64,000 nucleotides of DNA from Trichomonas vaginalis G3. Its lineage: Eukaryota > Parabasalia > Trichomonadida > Trichomonadidae. Below the pieces are notes generated by a model. It was not told the DNA's origin and searched no databases. It worked only from the letters and a program-made list of their open reading frames with translations. Both the position numbers and the translations under genes were made by a program. This document shows, piece by piece, positions 38,864 to 49,219 of the stretch. Location of the stretch: assembly GCF_026262505.1 (NCBI RefSeq), contig NC_067207.1, positions 9,950,082 to 10,014,081 of the forward strand. The letters run 5' to 3'. Each line of letters begins with the position of its first letter. Position 1 is the first letter of the stretch.

Positions 38864-39853
38864 TCACTTGGGAACAAGAGGTGCAAGTTTAGATAAAGAT
38901 AAGACTTTTCTGCTATTACATGCCTTGACTGAAAATGCTGGAAGAGATAGTCTATTGGACTGAGGAACTGCAACGGTCCTTGATAATCTTGGAAGAATTC
39001 TTGAGGCTCTGTTAGGCGCTTGTAAAACAGACCCCAAGGATTCTCTAAGATAATTTGTGATCTGTGTAATATTCCATCTTTTTTCTGGATCTCTTATCAT
39101 TGAATGTTTGATAATTTCAATTAATTCATGAGGTGTTTCTTCAGGGATTTGTATTTCACCTGATTGAACCATGAGTTGAGCTTTATGTGATGGGATTCCT
39201 TTCAAAAACCAATCACTTACTATTAAAGCCAAAATTGTGGCTCCAAATGACCAAATATCAGCACTAAATGGATCATATGGAGATTTATTAATAACTTCTG
39301 GCGCAAGTAGATTGATTGATCCCATAAATTTTGTAGAAATTCCTTCCAAATGCGTGGACATACCAAAATCGGCGAGTTTGACTTGGTTGTACTCGTCAAT
39401 TAGGATATTGTTTGGCTTAATATCATGGTGTGCAACACTATTAGAATGGCAAACCTCAATGGCAGCTGCTAGTTGAGAAACTATTGTTAATATTTTTCTT
39501 CCAGAGAGTTGATTTTGTTTTAATAGTAAATCCAAAACGCTCCCATTAGAACAGTATTCGAGAATTACAAACATATGATCTCCTTCTATGAAATGATTAT
39601 AAAATTATATTACATTTGGATGCCAAATAAGTTTTAAGTTTTCGACTTCATTAACATACTGCTGAGCTTGTGCATTGCAATTGATAGAGCTATCTTTATC
39701 ATGTGAAATTTTAGTAATTTTGCAAACAAATAGCTGGTTGTATCTAATATCCTGCACTTTGAAGACTGAGGAAAAGCCTCCTTCACCTATTGGCTCAAGA
39801 AGCTCGTATCCATAATTCTTTAGGGAGATAGATATTTCAGGTATTTGTATCAT
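38864..39853 (-). pseudogene. Protein kinase (CAMK/NEK-like) interrupted by one in-frame TAA
   Basis: From ATG 39853 the frame gives a normal kinase N-lobe: I-G-E-G-G-F-S-S-V-F, V-C-K-I-T (Lys45), a helix-C Glu and I-W-H-P-N-V-I. Then a TAA at 39605-39607 stands exactly where kinases have Lys/Arg (H-P-N-I-I-K-F-Y). The same frame continues F-Y-N-H-F-I-E-G-D-H-M-F-V-I-L-E-Y and the C-lobe: H-H-D-I-K-P-N-N (HRD as HHD), A-D-F-G (Asp162), A-P-E, D-I-W-S-F-G. Length without the stop is 328 residues. Everything else is intact and conserved, so this is a very recent nonsense allele, a base-call error, or stop readthrough. The downstream piece alone lacks the ATP-binding lobe. Confidence 0.75.
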
Positions 39854-41883
39854 TGAATAATAAATTGAACTAAATATTTCATAAATATCACAATATAAAA
39901 ATCGAGTATCATGAAATAATAAATATTTTAAATTTTGATGCCATATTTTAGGATTTAATTCCTAATGTTAGAAGAAGTCATTGAATTAATTTCAATTAGT
40001 ATTGAAAAGCCATTATGCAATTTTGTCCACTTTGTTTTGAAATTATGCTGAAATAGTCATTTGACAGTAATTTCGTTAAACCGGTTGATAAAGTCAAACG
40101 TAATAATTCAATAGAAAATTCACAATTTGCTAACGTTCATAATTTGATAAAAATATGCAATTTATCAAATATTATTTATTATCATGGCTCTTACATGTTA
40201 ATTCAAAATGTTTATTCAAAATAATCAAATTGAGAGATATTAATTTTAATTTTTATCAAAATCTATTTTTAAGGAAATCGTTGGAACACCTAAAATGATT
40301 GAAAATACACAAAAACAAATTTACAGGTTTTTATATTGATTTTTCGCTTTAAAGTTAAGATAAATATGATTAATGGTCCATATATTAAATAGTTATTGTT
40401 TCGATACCGAAAAATGTTGAGTTTCAATGGAGCAATTTTACAAAAGAAAATGTTCTCCATTGAATGTTTATATTCCGATTTTATTGGATTAGCGATACGT
40501 TTAAATGAAGTTAAAACATGTCAATATGTACTGCACATTAGGAAAAATCGTTTTTGCAATATGAAATTCAAATTTTGAACTCTCCATATTGAAATCTCGA
40601 AATCTTTGAACGCCAATATAAAAGAAACTAGAAACTTTTTGTTATGTTGGTGACTTCCTCATTTAATAAATGATATTGCTGCCATATTTTTGACCCCAAC
40701 ATGTTTTTGGATGACTCGGTCATTGTCAGAATAATCAGTATCTATTGAGAATTGTATTTAACATTTGGTGAATTCTTTAGGATTCGTTAATTCCATATCA
40801 TTGATACAATTTGGTCTTTGATATTATATGGAATTTTGCATGATTTTTGTATCCAATGATGATATTTTTGAAAAAATTACATCAATGACAAGCGTCTAAA
40901 AGTTTATGAAATAATATTCATTAAAAAACTATCTTATCTGGAACAATACATTATCTGTACATTTACGAAATTTTCACTCTAACTTATTTTTCATATCTTC
41001 CCCTTTGAATGATACACGCACATCAGTATCTACATTAATTCTTGCTGATTGGTTAGGAAAATTTTTCATTTAACATTATATTTCTATGAAAATAATTTTG
41101 TTAATTTATAATATTTCATTATTAATGTCTTCTCATGAATAGTAGATTCTCCTTTGTAATCATATGGAGCAGCTTTACTATTGTTTATGCATAGATGTTA
41201 TGCTCTTTCAATATTAAGAGTTCTCTCACTATTCAATTAAAATTATCCGAGATATGATTATTTTCAATTCAAAAGTCGAATCACTTAGAATGATAAAAAC
41301 TGTTTTCAATAGGCAATTATCAAAAATTGTAACATCTTACATGAATATCTATTTCTTTCAATAACAATGTGCTGCTAATTTTGATCTTATTTGTTGAAAA
41401 TGCTGGATTTTTTTCTAAATCTGACTTCAATCAACATGTTATGGACATTTTTTCACATTAATGTCTTTGTTTCACGAACTTTGTTAGAGTATCATTAAAA
41501 TAAATCAATAGGATGGGAAAAATGGAAATTTCCCAAATTTGTAACCTTAAGTTTTCATGCCATAAGGTTTGTTTATTATTGTATAGTCCTTACTTAAATA
41601 AATTCTACAAAAAATTATATTCTCATTAGAAAAATTCTGAGAAGGATCCCAGACGAACTTTAAGCAATGATCTTTGTTTAGAAGTTTTCCGTGACGAATA
41701 TTTTCTTTCGACTCCTTTCGATCTCAATTTTTTATGGATTGAAAGCAATTTTTCCCTGCTCTCTGATGGACCATATCAGTATTTCATGTGTATTATTCAA
41801 TTCTATTATTCGAAAGTATAAATTTATTGTTGGTCAATGGCATCAAAAAAAAATTTTTTTTATAAGAAAAATTATTATTGAAA
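39854..41883. other. Long AT-rich intergenic region, nothing recognised
   Basis: About 2 kb with only short AT-driven frames (60-72 codons at 40396 and 41691). No repeat, ankyrin remnant or inverted repeat was noticed. CAATGGCATCAAAAAAA lies about 45 bases before the cytochrome b5 ATG. Confidence 0.45.
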
Positions 41884-42192
41884 ATGAATATGAAAGCAAT
41901 CCTCGCTAAAAGAGAAGCCATGCGTAATGAATGGGGAGAAAATGTAGCTGTTCAATGTGAATGGAGAGGTGATATTACGATGGAAGAAGTAATGAAGCAC
42001 AGAACCCCAGAAGATTGCTGGAATGTAATCAATGGTGTTGTTTATGACATGACACAATATGTATGCAAGCATCCAGGAGGTGCTTCGCCACTTGTACAGA
42101 GAGCCGATATTTCATCAGTTTTCAAAACATTCCATAAACATATCAAGATCGACTTCCTTCACAAGCTTAAGATTGGTAATCTTGTACAATAA
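41884..42192 (+). CDS. Cytochrome b5-like heme-binding protein
   Basis: Encodes 102 residues from the ATG at 41884 (an upstream in-frame TTG is disregarded). The cytochrome b5 core is present: W-R-G-D-I-T-M-E-E-V-M-K-H, W-N-V-I-N-G-V-V-Y-D-M-T-Q-Y and H-P-G-G (63-66) with the first axial His. A second His ligand is likely H84 or H86 (T-F-H-K-H). No membrane anchor, so probably a soluble electron carrier. Convergent with the Rab gene. Confidence 0.85.
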   Translation: MNMKAILAKREAMRNEWGENVAVQCEWRGDITMEEVMKHRTPEDCWNVINGVVYDMTQYVCKHPGGASPLVQRADISSVFKTFHKHIKIDFLHKLKIGNLVQ

Positions 42193-42375
42193 AACACCAA
42201 TTCGACATGTACACTAATAATAAAACTATTGAAATTTTTAAAATACTATTTTGAATTTTTTTTTCTTGGAAAACTTTTATAATGATTGTTGTAATTTTTC
42301 CTTCAATGGGAGTTAACATGGGACTATTTTATGAAACTATAAATGAAAGTGTTTAATAACGTATGGAAACGCCGT

Positions 42376-42969
42376 TTAGCAGCAGCCACCTTGCTTTCCG
42401 CCAGACTGTCTTGTTACGTCTACAGTTGGCTTAACATTTGGTGTTGGCTGTGTTGGGTGAAGCTTCAAATATTCTTCACAAACGTCTTCAAAGACTTCGC
42501 TAATACCCTTACCTGTAAAGGCAGATGTTTCTCTATAAAGTGCCTTAATTTCGTTAGCAACGGCTTCGCCTTGCTCCTGGGAAACTTGACGATTTGGAAG
42601 ATCAGATTTGTTACCGACGAGAACGCAAACAACTGACTCGCGGTTAGCATCAGTTAAGCGCTGATGCCATTCTGTAACGGAATTGAGTGTAGCTGGGTTG
42701 GTTAAATCGAAAACGATTAAAGCGACCTTAGCGTCACGATAGTATTGAGATGTAAGGCCACGATAAGCTTCCTGACCTGCTGTATCCCAGATAAGGAGAT
42801 CTATATCTGTTTTGCCGAGTTTAACTTTGGCATTGCAAAAACCAGCAGCAATTGTCGGTCTTGTCTGGCTGGAGAATTCGCCTGTTAAGTAACGGAGTGA
42901 AACGCATGTCTTTCCAACTGATGAATCACCAATAACGACAACTTTGAGAGTAAGTTCAGTTTGGGCCAT
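42376..42969 (-). CDS. Rab-family small GTPase
   Basis: Encodes 197 residues. All G motifs are present: G1 G-D-S-S-V-G-K-T (14-21), switch-I Thr39 (R-P-T-I-A-A-G-F), G3 W-D-T-A-G-Q-E (61-67), G4 N-K-S-D (120-123) and G5 E-T-S-A-F. The tail Q-G-G-C-C carries the double-Cys geranylgeranylation site. Switch II Y-R-G-L-T-S-Q-Y-Y-R resembles Rab5/Rab21-type endosomal Rabs but the subclass is not certain. Role: vesicle targeting on a membrane; a TBC-domain Rab-GAP lies elsewhere in the window. Codons are moderately biased to C-ending. Confidence 0.93.
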   Translation of the reverse strand: MAQTELTLKVVVIGDSSVGKTCVSLRYLTGEFSSQTRPTIAAGFCNAKVKLGKTDIDLLIWDTAGQEAYRGLTSQYYRDAKVALIVFDLTNPATLNSVTEWHQRLTDANRESVVCVLVGNKSDLPNRQVSQEQGEAVANEIKALYRETSAFTGKGISEVFEDVCEEYLKLHPTQPTPNVKPTVDVTRQSGGKQGGCC

Positions 42970-43858
42970 TTAGATCTCGAATATTTTAATGGATATAAAC
43001 CACTCAAAAAGAAGCGGTTTTTGAAAAATAACCGTCAATTTGCGAAATCTTATTTTAATAATATTCAAAATCACATTCTGATGTGGATGATTTATTCAAT
43101 AGTTCAATGTGGAAATATGGCAAAAAAGTGTCAATTAATCATCAAGTGAGAAAAAAGATTAATTTTTTATGACATAGATTGCTATTTAGGGAATTGTATG
43201 GTTTGATTAATGATAGTAATTCTTCGTGTATTGTAAAAGCTCATATGAAATTCCAGAAATCCTCAAAGAATGAATTCATTTTGTCAAAAACTGATTTTTC
43301 GGATTGCTCGATTTAAAAATATAAATGTCTTATCTGAAAATCAAATTAATCCATACTATACCGGTATATTGCCATTTTTATTATTTCGCATCCCTTTCCT
43401 ATGTGAAATATTCGAGGATTGTTCATTGAAATGACTGACATCTTTAATAGAGGGCTGGTTACTGAAATCGAAAGATTCCGATCATGATTTTTTTTTTTTG
43501 AGAAAAAAACAATACGTGAAAGATTCATGGTTAATAATTTTACATCATAACTTTGTATTTTCAAATATTACTCATTGAAAATTGCAAAATCTAATTCGAA
43601 TTCCCAAATAGTTGTAGGGGATGGAATGTCATTAAACTTATTAAATGAATGAAAAGTTTGTTCTATTTATAGTGATTGATATTAAAGTGAAAATAAATCA
43701 ATCAAAAATATCACAAAATTTCAAAAGTCAAAGATATTGATAATAATTATCAGTACAATTTAATACCTTTTCAATGCCAAATATATTTTAACTGTCCTTA
43801 GTTCTATTTAAAAATAGTAGAGCCATGGTCGACGGTTTTGGCTCTTCCTTTCCCTAAA
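42970..43858. other. Divergent intergenic region
   Basis: About 0.9 kb between the Rab and eS10 genes. CCATGGTCGACGG at 43823-43835 and CTTCCTTTCCCTAAA directly before the eS10 ATG are promoter candidates. An antisense frame at 43808-44353 is only the shadow of eS10. Confidence 0.45.
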
Positions 43859-44284
43859 ATGTACATGCCAACAGCTATCCGCAGGAGAATTCTCCGCTGC
43901 CTCTTCGAGAACGGTGTTCTCTGCGTTTCTGATATCCAGTCTGGCACACACGAAGAGCTCGACTGCCTCAACATCTACCCATATCAGATCGGCCGCGCCT
44001 TCGTTACAAAGGGCTTCTGCATCAAGACATACGCTTGGTCCCATGCTTACTACACACTCACAGACAAGGGTATCGAGTACCTCCGCAACTACTTCGGCCT
44101 TCCAGCTAACGCTGCTCCAGCTACACTCCGCGAAGCCGAGGCTAAGGTTCTCGAGACACGCCGTGACCGCCCACAGGGCCGTGGCCCACGCCGCTTCGGC
44201 AATGGCCCACGTGGCGACCGCCCACAGCGCGGTGGCTTCCGTGGCCCACGCCGTGAGCAGGCTGAGCAACCACAGCAGGAGTAA
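43859..44284 (+). CDS. RPS10: 40S ribosomal protein eS10
   Basis: Encodes 141 residues from the ATG at 43859 (M-Y-M-P-T-A-I-R-R-R-I-L), which matches the usual 'MLMPK..R..IYELLFKEGV' start. Conserved core: L-F-E-N-G-V-L-C-V, L-N-I-Y-P-Y-Q-I-G-R-A-F, Y-A-W-S-H-A-Y-Y-T-L-T-D-K-G-I-E-Y-L-R. The C-terminus is an Arg/Gly/Pro-rich tail with RG repeats, typical of eS10. Located on the small-subunit head. Strong C-ending codon bias. The frame is open upstream to a TTG and a separate ATG at 43825 gives only an 11-codon frame, so neither is used. Confidence 0.93.
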   Translation: MYMPTAIRRRILRCLFENGVLCVSDIQSGTHEELDCLNIYPYQIGRAFVTKGFCIKTYAWSHAYYTLTDKGIEYLRNYFGLPANAAPATLREAEAKVLETRRDRPQGRGPRRFGNGPRGDRPQRGGFRGPRREQAEQPQQE

Positions 44285-44574
44285 GCTCCTTATATAAACA
44301 AGAGATATACCTTTTCTCACTCCCAATAACATATATTTTTTCATATACCTCATCCCTTTTCTTTTGATGAATTTTCTAACATTCTTTTGACTTGGTATCA
44401 GTTTATATATTTATCTAGATTGAAAAAGTCATTTTTGAACCATTGTGTCTTTCATATAAAAAAAATAATTGGTCTAAATTTGATAGCTTTATATCAATTC
44501 CATCTAATTATGAACCTAACAAAAACATATTGATTAGAAGTTACAATTTTTTGTTTTATTTTAATCTATAAAAT
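44285..44574. other. Short intergenic region between convergent genes
   Basis: About 290 AT-rich bases; nothing recognised. Confidence 0.4.
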
Positions 44575-45639
44575 TTATTTTTTGCTGAATTTGTTGAAAG
44601 CCCAAATACCAGCACCGATAAGGCCAGCGACAACACCACCAGCGATAAGGTAATCGCTGACTCCTGGATCATCTTTATGTTTCTCTTCTTCTTCAATTTT
44701 CTTCTTTTCTTCTTCAGCCTGTTTCTCCTGATCAGAGATTAACTGGTCCCAAGGAGTAGCTTCGTAGATTTTTTCAGCAGTTTCATCATGGTATTGATAA
44801 GCAGCTAATGCAAGCAATTGCTGAGCTTGTTTTGGTGCTTTCTTGACACCCAATGCACCACGGAGGTAAAGAATGCCCAATCTTGTGAATGCATCTGCAA
44901 ATCCTTCAACGCATAATCTGCATAAAATGTATTCTGCAAGTTGTGGAGCTGGTTCGATACCGCGACCATCAAGAAGAGCAGCACTTAAGAGATATCCGCA
45001 TGTATTATCGGCATGGTTCAAAACAGCTCTGGCGAACCAATGAACACATTCTTCTTGAGAAGCATCTTCAAGAAGAGAGAGAGCGTATGCCATAGCGCAG
45101 TTGTGGTTGTTAGCCATTGTGCCTCTCTGCATGTAATAAAGGGCAATGTCTTGTTTTTGGGATTGATTTGCAACCAATGCTAAATAGAAGCATGAAAGAC
45201 CATCTGGATTGCCACCTTTAATGAGGAGTGGCCATTGTACGTTTTCTGTTGTATTGAACTCGATTTGTGTAATACTGCCAACAACATCGACAGTGATGTC
45301 TTTAACAGGCCATAACCAGTCACCTGAAAGTTTTGGTGATGATATATGATGTTCATCAATTGTTATTGATTCTTTTGGAACGTCAGTCATTACAATTTGG
45401 AAATAGTTATCTGTTTGAGTCCATTTGTAAGTGATATCTTTTGCATCTTCAAGGCAGAACTTAGGACCGCAGACGTATTCCATTTTTCTGCAAATATCTT
45501 CGACATATGGGTACCAATCTTTCTCTTCATCAATCTTTCTGTATGTAATATAGCTGTGCGTCTTAGCGGCAATGGACTCAATTTCTTTTTGTAAGTTTTG
45601 AATCTTGTTTTGTGGCTCGAAAGTTGGAAAATCTTCCAT
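44575..45639 (-). CDS. Tail-anchored CS-domain plus Sel1/TPR-repeat protein, Tom36/Tom46-like
   Basis: Encodes 354 residues. Residues ~68-140 are a CS/HSP20-like beta-sandwich (I-T-Y-K-W-T-Q-T, I-V-M-T-D-V-P, L-S-G-D-W-L-W-P-V, V-Q-W-P-L-L-I). Residues ~150-290 are Sel1/TPR-type helical pairs (A-L-Y-Y-M-Q-R-G; R-L-G-I-L-Y-L-R-G-A-L-G-V). A Glu/Lys coiled segment (~305-325) precedes one C-terminal membrane segment (329-348) and a short basic end (N-K-F-S-K-K), i.e. a tail anchor. This domain order matches the HSP20-plus-TPR, tail-anchored receptors Tom36/Tom46 of the Trichomonas hydrogenosomal TOM complex. Likely outer-membrane preprotein receptor. A TCACTTTT initiator is 14 bases upstream. 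The alternative is a tail-anchored co-chaperone of another membrane. Confidence 0.65.
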   Translation of the reverse strand: MEDFPTFEPQNKIQNLQKEIESIAAKTHSYITYRKIDEEKDWYPYVEDICRKMEYVCGPKFCLEDAKDITYKWTQTDNYFQIVMTDVPKESITIDEHHISSPKLSGDWLWPVKDITVDVVGSITQIEFNTTENVQWPLLIKGGNPDGLSCFYLALVANQSQKQDIALYYMQRGTMANNHNCAMAYALSLLEDASQEECVHWFARAVLNHADNTCGYLLSAALLDGRGIEPAPQLAEYILCRLCVEGFADAFTRLGILYLRGALGVKKAPKQAQQLLALAAYQYHDETAEKIYEATPWDQLISDQEKQAEEEKKKIEEEEKHKDDPGVSDYLIAGGVVAGLIGAGIWAFNKFSKK

Positions 45640-45647
45640 CGCGGGCT

Positions 45648-45655
45648 AAAAGTGA
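45648..45655 (-). promoter_or_regulatory. Inr-like initiator of the Tom36/46-like gene
   Basis: TCACTTTT on the sense strand with +1 about 14 bases before the ATG at 45639. Confidence 0.6.
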
Positions 45656-46096
45656 CAAAAATTTTGAAAAGATGATCGAACAACAATAAAGAAGTTTAGA
45701 AATTTGTTCTAAAAATATTGGTCAAACTTTAGTTTCCATTTATGGCTAAAAATTGTTATATTTTGAAGGATATTTGGACTCAAATCTTGAAATCATAGTG
45801 TTGAAGGAGCTAGAACGTATGTGTCCTTATATGGAGTGTAGTATCTTTCCCTTCAAATAGCCCAGTAAAGTAATGAATATGAAAAATAATCATATTGAAT
45901 GATAGTTTGTGATTTTCTATAGTTTTCGGATCAGAATTGTTTATAAATATGATAGATTTATTTCTGTTTTAGATCTAATATGAATAATTTTTTTTCATTC
46001 GGTAATGAAATTCATAAAATCGATCTACAATTGAAAATACATGGGATATACACTGAATTTAAACAACTAAAACATAAAAATATACAGACAGAAAGA
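45656..46096. other. Intergenic region
   Basis: About 440 AT-rich bases between two minus-strand genes; nothing recognised. Confidence 0.4.
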
Positions 46097-47122
46097 TTAT
46101 GGCTGAGCGAGCTTTGGCATTGGAGCACCATTTGGTAACTTTGTTACAGAGAACAAAGATTTGAAGTACGGATGCTTCATTAGCTGTGCTGCTGTTGGAC
46201 GCTTGCTAGGGTTGTATACGAAAATTGATTTAAGTAAATCAATTAATAAAGGATCACATTTGTATGGTAAAATGATCGAAATATCTGCAATTTTCTCTTC
46301 GTTAGGGAATGGTATTGGGTGTGGGAAGCTCTTATCCTCTTCTGGTGTTGGCTGTCCGAGAACTTTTACAATACCTTCCATTTGATTGGTATCATTAGTA
46401 CCTGGGAACATCGAAATATTATCGAGGACCATCTCTGCTATGACGCATCCCGCTGCCCAAATATCAATCTCTGTTGAATAAGTGCGATTTCCTAATAATA
46501 ATTCTGGTGCTCTGTAGTTCAAGGATCCGACTTCTGGTACTGAGTTTCTATCATTGAGAATGAACTTAGCTGATCCGAAGTCGCAGATTTTAATTTCTCC
46601 ATGTAATGGATTGACAAGAATATTTTCGGGTTTTATGTCTCTGTGAGCTATTCCTAATGCATGAATATCTCTCAAACCTGTTAATATTTGATAAGAATAT
46701 AATTTATGAAGAATTGGATCGAATTTGTTTGAGAAAAGTCTTGATTCTTTGATGCAATGTCTCAAAGACATTGGAAGGAATTCAATGACGAGGAATAGAT
46801 AGGTATTATCTGTTCCGGATTCTTTTTCTGTGTAGTAATCATGTAATGATAAGCAGTTTGGCGATTTTAACGCTTTTAATACTTCAAGTTCTCGGTTTTT
46901 GAAATGAGGATTCTGGAAGACTTTCTTCACTGCAACAATATTGCCTGTAGGAGATATCGATTGAAAAACGGTTCCAAAAGCTCCAGAACCAATATGCTGA
47001 ACAACACGATATTTGAATTTAGAATTTTCCTTGCATAGTAGATTGTGGACTTGTGGTATCTGGCATGGAGCATTAACATCATGGATACCTGATGATTTTT
47101 GTAGGGGTGGTTTCATCTGCAT
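46097..47122 (-). CDS. GSK3/shaggy-like CMGC protein kinase
   Basis: Encodes 341 residues. Kinase motifs are complete: I-G-S-G-A-F-G-T-V-F (43-52), A-V-K-K-V (Lys66), N-R-E-L-E-V-L-K (helix C), H-R-D-I-K-P-E-N, K-I-C-D-F-G-S-A-K, and L-N-Y-R-A-P-E-L in place of the GSK3 'YICSRYYRAPEL'. K-I-C-D-F-G-S-A-K, N-R-E-L and I-D-I-W-A-A-G-C-V are typical of GSK3. The activation-loop Tyr of GSK3 is replaced (S-L-N-Y-R). The frame is open from ATG 47122; a second ATG two codons on could also serve. Likely cytosolic regulator; substrates unknown. Confidence 0.85.
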   Translation of the reverse strand: MQMKPPLQKSSGIHDVNAPCQIPQVHNLLCKENSKFKYRVVQHIGSGAFGTVFQSISPTGNIVAVKKVFQNPHFKNRELEVLKALKSPNCLSLHDYYTEKESGTDNTYLFLVIEFLPMSLRHCIKESRLFSNKFDPILHKLYSYQILTGLRDIHALGIAHRDIKPENILVNPLHGEIKICDFGSAKFILNDRNSVPEVGSLNYRAPELLLGNRTYSTEIDIWAAGCVIAEMVLDNISMFPGTNDTNQMEGIVKVLGQPTPEEDKSFPHPIPFPNEEKIADISIILPYKCDPLLIDLLKSIFVYNPSKRPTAAQLMKHPYFKSLFSVTKLPNGAPMPKLAQP

Positions 47123-48300
47123 CTATAATTTTTTTGGATTTGACAAATTTTTTATCGTTTTGAATCTAATAAGTTTTTACATGGTATGCTAACATTAAGA
47201 AATAGAGATTTTATTTTGAGAAGGCAGTTTTTAATAAAAAATTTTCGAAAAGTACAGAATAAAAAATCATATTCAATTTGTATGGTATGACCCAACATGA
47301 TTCTACATTGTATATCAATAATTTTAGATTTTAAGAAGTTTTATATTTTAATAGAAGTATAGATTTGAGGAAAGGAATAGAAATTCTCTCAAAAAGATTG
47401 AATATTATCGAAATTTGAATTATCACAAAATTACGGCAAACAAATATCAAATATTTGATTTATTCTATAATGATTTTTGGAAAATTTAAAAACTATCAAA
47501 TATAATTCAATTATTATTACGTCACTTGAGGTTAAATGTGATTCATATTAGAACGTCCGATAATATGCCATGTTATTTTTAATAATTTTGATTGATATAA
47601 TAGATTTTTAGATTTGATTGTTTTCAGCTTATGAAAATCCAAAATTAGTTAGTGATTCAATAATACCTGTTGTTGGTTTATTCATCGCTCTAAAATCAAA
47701 TCGAAATTTTCAGAAATAAATCAATTTGTAAAATTTCTAGAACGACAATAAAAATTATGATTGGATATTTCAATACTATAGTTATTTATTTAATCTCCAT
47801 GTCATTTGTTCGATTTCATAGTATTTCATTATCGAAATGCATGAAAAATTGATAGATATGTTGCATTAACTCAAAAAATGTCATTGCTAGGATCCATTAA
47901 TATCAATATATTGTTTTTGGATGTTTTATTTTAAGCTTTGTTATTGACAAATACGAATTCGTTAAAACGTTCTTCTAACTTGATGTGATATATCTATAAT
48001 GGAACCAATCAGCAAATAATGCATGAAAGAGATTAGCAGCATAAATACCAAGCTCTTCATTATCAGAATAACTGACTTCTTCAGACATTGAAGATAGAGG
48101 AATATAAAATCTGCAAAATGAAATAAAAACATTAGAAACAAATGATGCTCATAGTTTGAAGGGTCAAAACCAAGTGCCAATACCACTCCAATAGAATTTA
48201 TTAATTGATAAAAGTGACAAGATCGTTTCAAGATTTTACAATAACATCTAATATAGACTCGAATACTTTTTATTTCAATCCGGATCATGCACGGAGACCG
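47123..48300. other. AT-rich intergenic region
   Basis: About 1.2 kb. A 142-codon minus frame at 47962-48390 overlaps the LITAF-like gene antisense and has no protein-like features. AAAAGTGAC at 48210 lies about 85 bases before the LITAF-like start. Confidence 0.4.
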
Positions 48301-48555
48301 ATGTCCGATCGAATGCATTTCATTGCTGATCCGGAAACGGATCCAAAATATCACTGTCCACGATGTGGTTTTTTTGGAAGAGGTTTTCAAAAATTCCCTA
48401 AGCCTTCAAAATGTGGAATTGTATCATGTATTATGCTTTCATTTTGCTGCTGTTGTTGTTTACCACTTTGCTGTGATTGTTCAGTTGAATGGCAATTGAT
48501 GTGTCCAGTTTGTCACCAGATTCATTCTAAAAAAGAAACAGATTCCGGTGTTTAA
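48301..48555 (+). CDS. LITAF-like zinc-ribbon membrane-associated protein
   Basis: Encodes 84 residues from ATG 48301; the frame is open to 48205 without another ATG. The LITAF layout is clear: a first Cys pair C-P-R-C (19, 22), a hydrophobic Cys-rich stretch G-I-V-S-C-I-M-L-S-F-C-C-C-C-C-L-P-L-C-C-D (39-59), and a second pair M-C-P-V-C (68, 71) followed by H. In this family the two CxxC knuckles join as one zinc site and the middle helix inserts in the cytosolic face of endosomal membranes. Likely an endosome/lysosome trafficking adaptor. The upstream residues (F-N-P-D-H-A-R-R-P) may also be coding if a non-ATG start or short exon is used. Confidence 0.72.
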   Translation: MSDRMHFIADPETDPKYHCPRCGFFGRGFQKFPKPSKCGIVSCIMLSFCCCCCLPLCCDCSVEWQLMCPVCHQIHSKKETDSGV

Positions 48556-49219
48556 CCATGGATTCTTATTGATTCTGCGAGTAATCGATTAAATTTTACA
48601 AGTGTTCTTTTTTTTTCAAATAGATCCCCAACGAAACTATCAATTACTCACAATTATCGAAAATGCTACATTTATATACGAAATTATCTTTTTACTTTTT
48701 CATAACTTTATATATTGTTTTGTGTTGTTGCTGTAACAGTAATAAATTGTTTTGTCTTGACTCAAGATTATTTTTATCTAACCACCTTCCTTCAAATCCA
48801 ACGATATAAAGAAATATTCTTTTTATTATAGGAATACAAAGCTATAAGTCATTATTTGTTATTATATAAAGTCTTGGTAACTATATGGCATCATTAATTA
48901 GAGGATATATTGAAATTTTTTCTATATAATGTATAAATTTCATTAATTTCTTACTTTTTCAAAGCAACACAGATGTATTATATATTTTAAAATTGATTCA
49001 CCGATTTTTTATTTTCCAAAATTTTTTTATTTTTTAAATTTTGAAAAAACTTTCTATAATAATGAATTTTATTTTTATTAAATTAAAAAATTTTTGGAAA
49101 AAATAACTCCTTTTTAAATGAAGAAAATTCATTTCCAGCTACACTGGGAACACTTTCTTGCATTTATTTTAAATTTTTTATCTTTTTATAGCGTTTTTTT
49201 TTTGAAAATTTTATCTAAA
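48556..49219. other. AT-rich intergenic region
   Basis: About 660 bases with long A/T runs. The Tubby-like frame is open here from an ATG at 49118, but the added 34 residues are AT-driven and hydrophobic. Confidence 0.4.

Noticed and set aside
39580-39607. A 28-base GT...AG intron that would remove the TAA of the kinase
   Set aside because: Removing it shifts the frame and deletes conserved kinase sequence (F-Y-N-H-F-I); no trichomonad splice consensus.
43808-44353. 181-codon minus-strand frame over eS10
   Set aside because: Antisense shadow; the plus strand encodes a clear ribosomal protein.
47962-48390. 142-codon minus-strand frame overlapping the LITAF-like gene
   Set aside because: No family resemblance; the plus strand has the paired CxxC knuckles.
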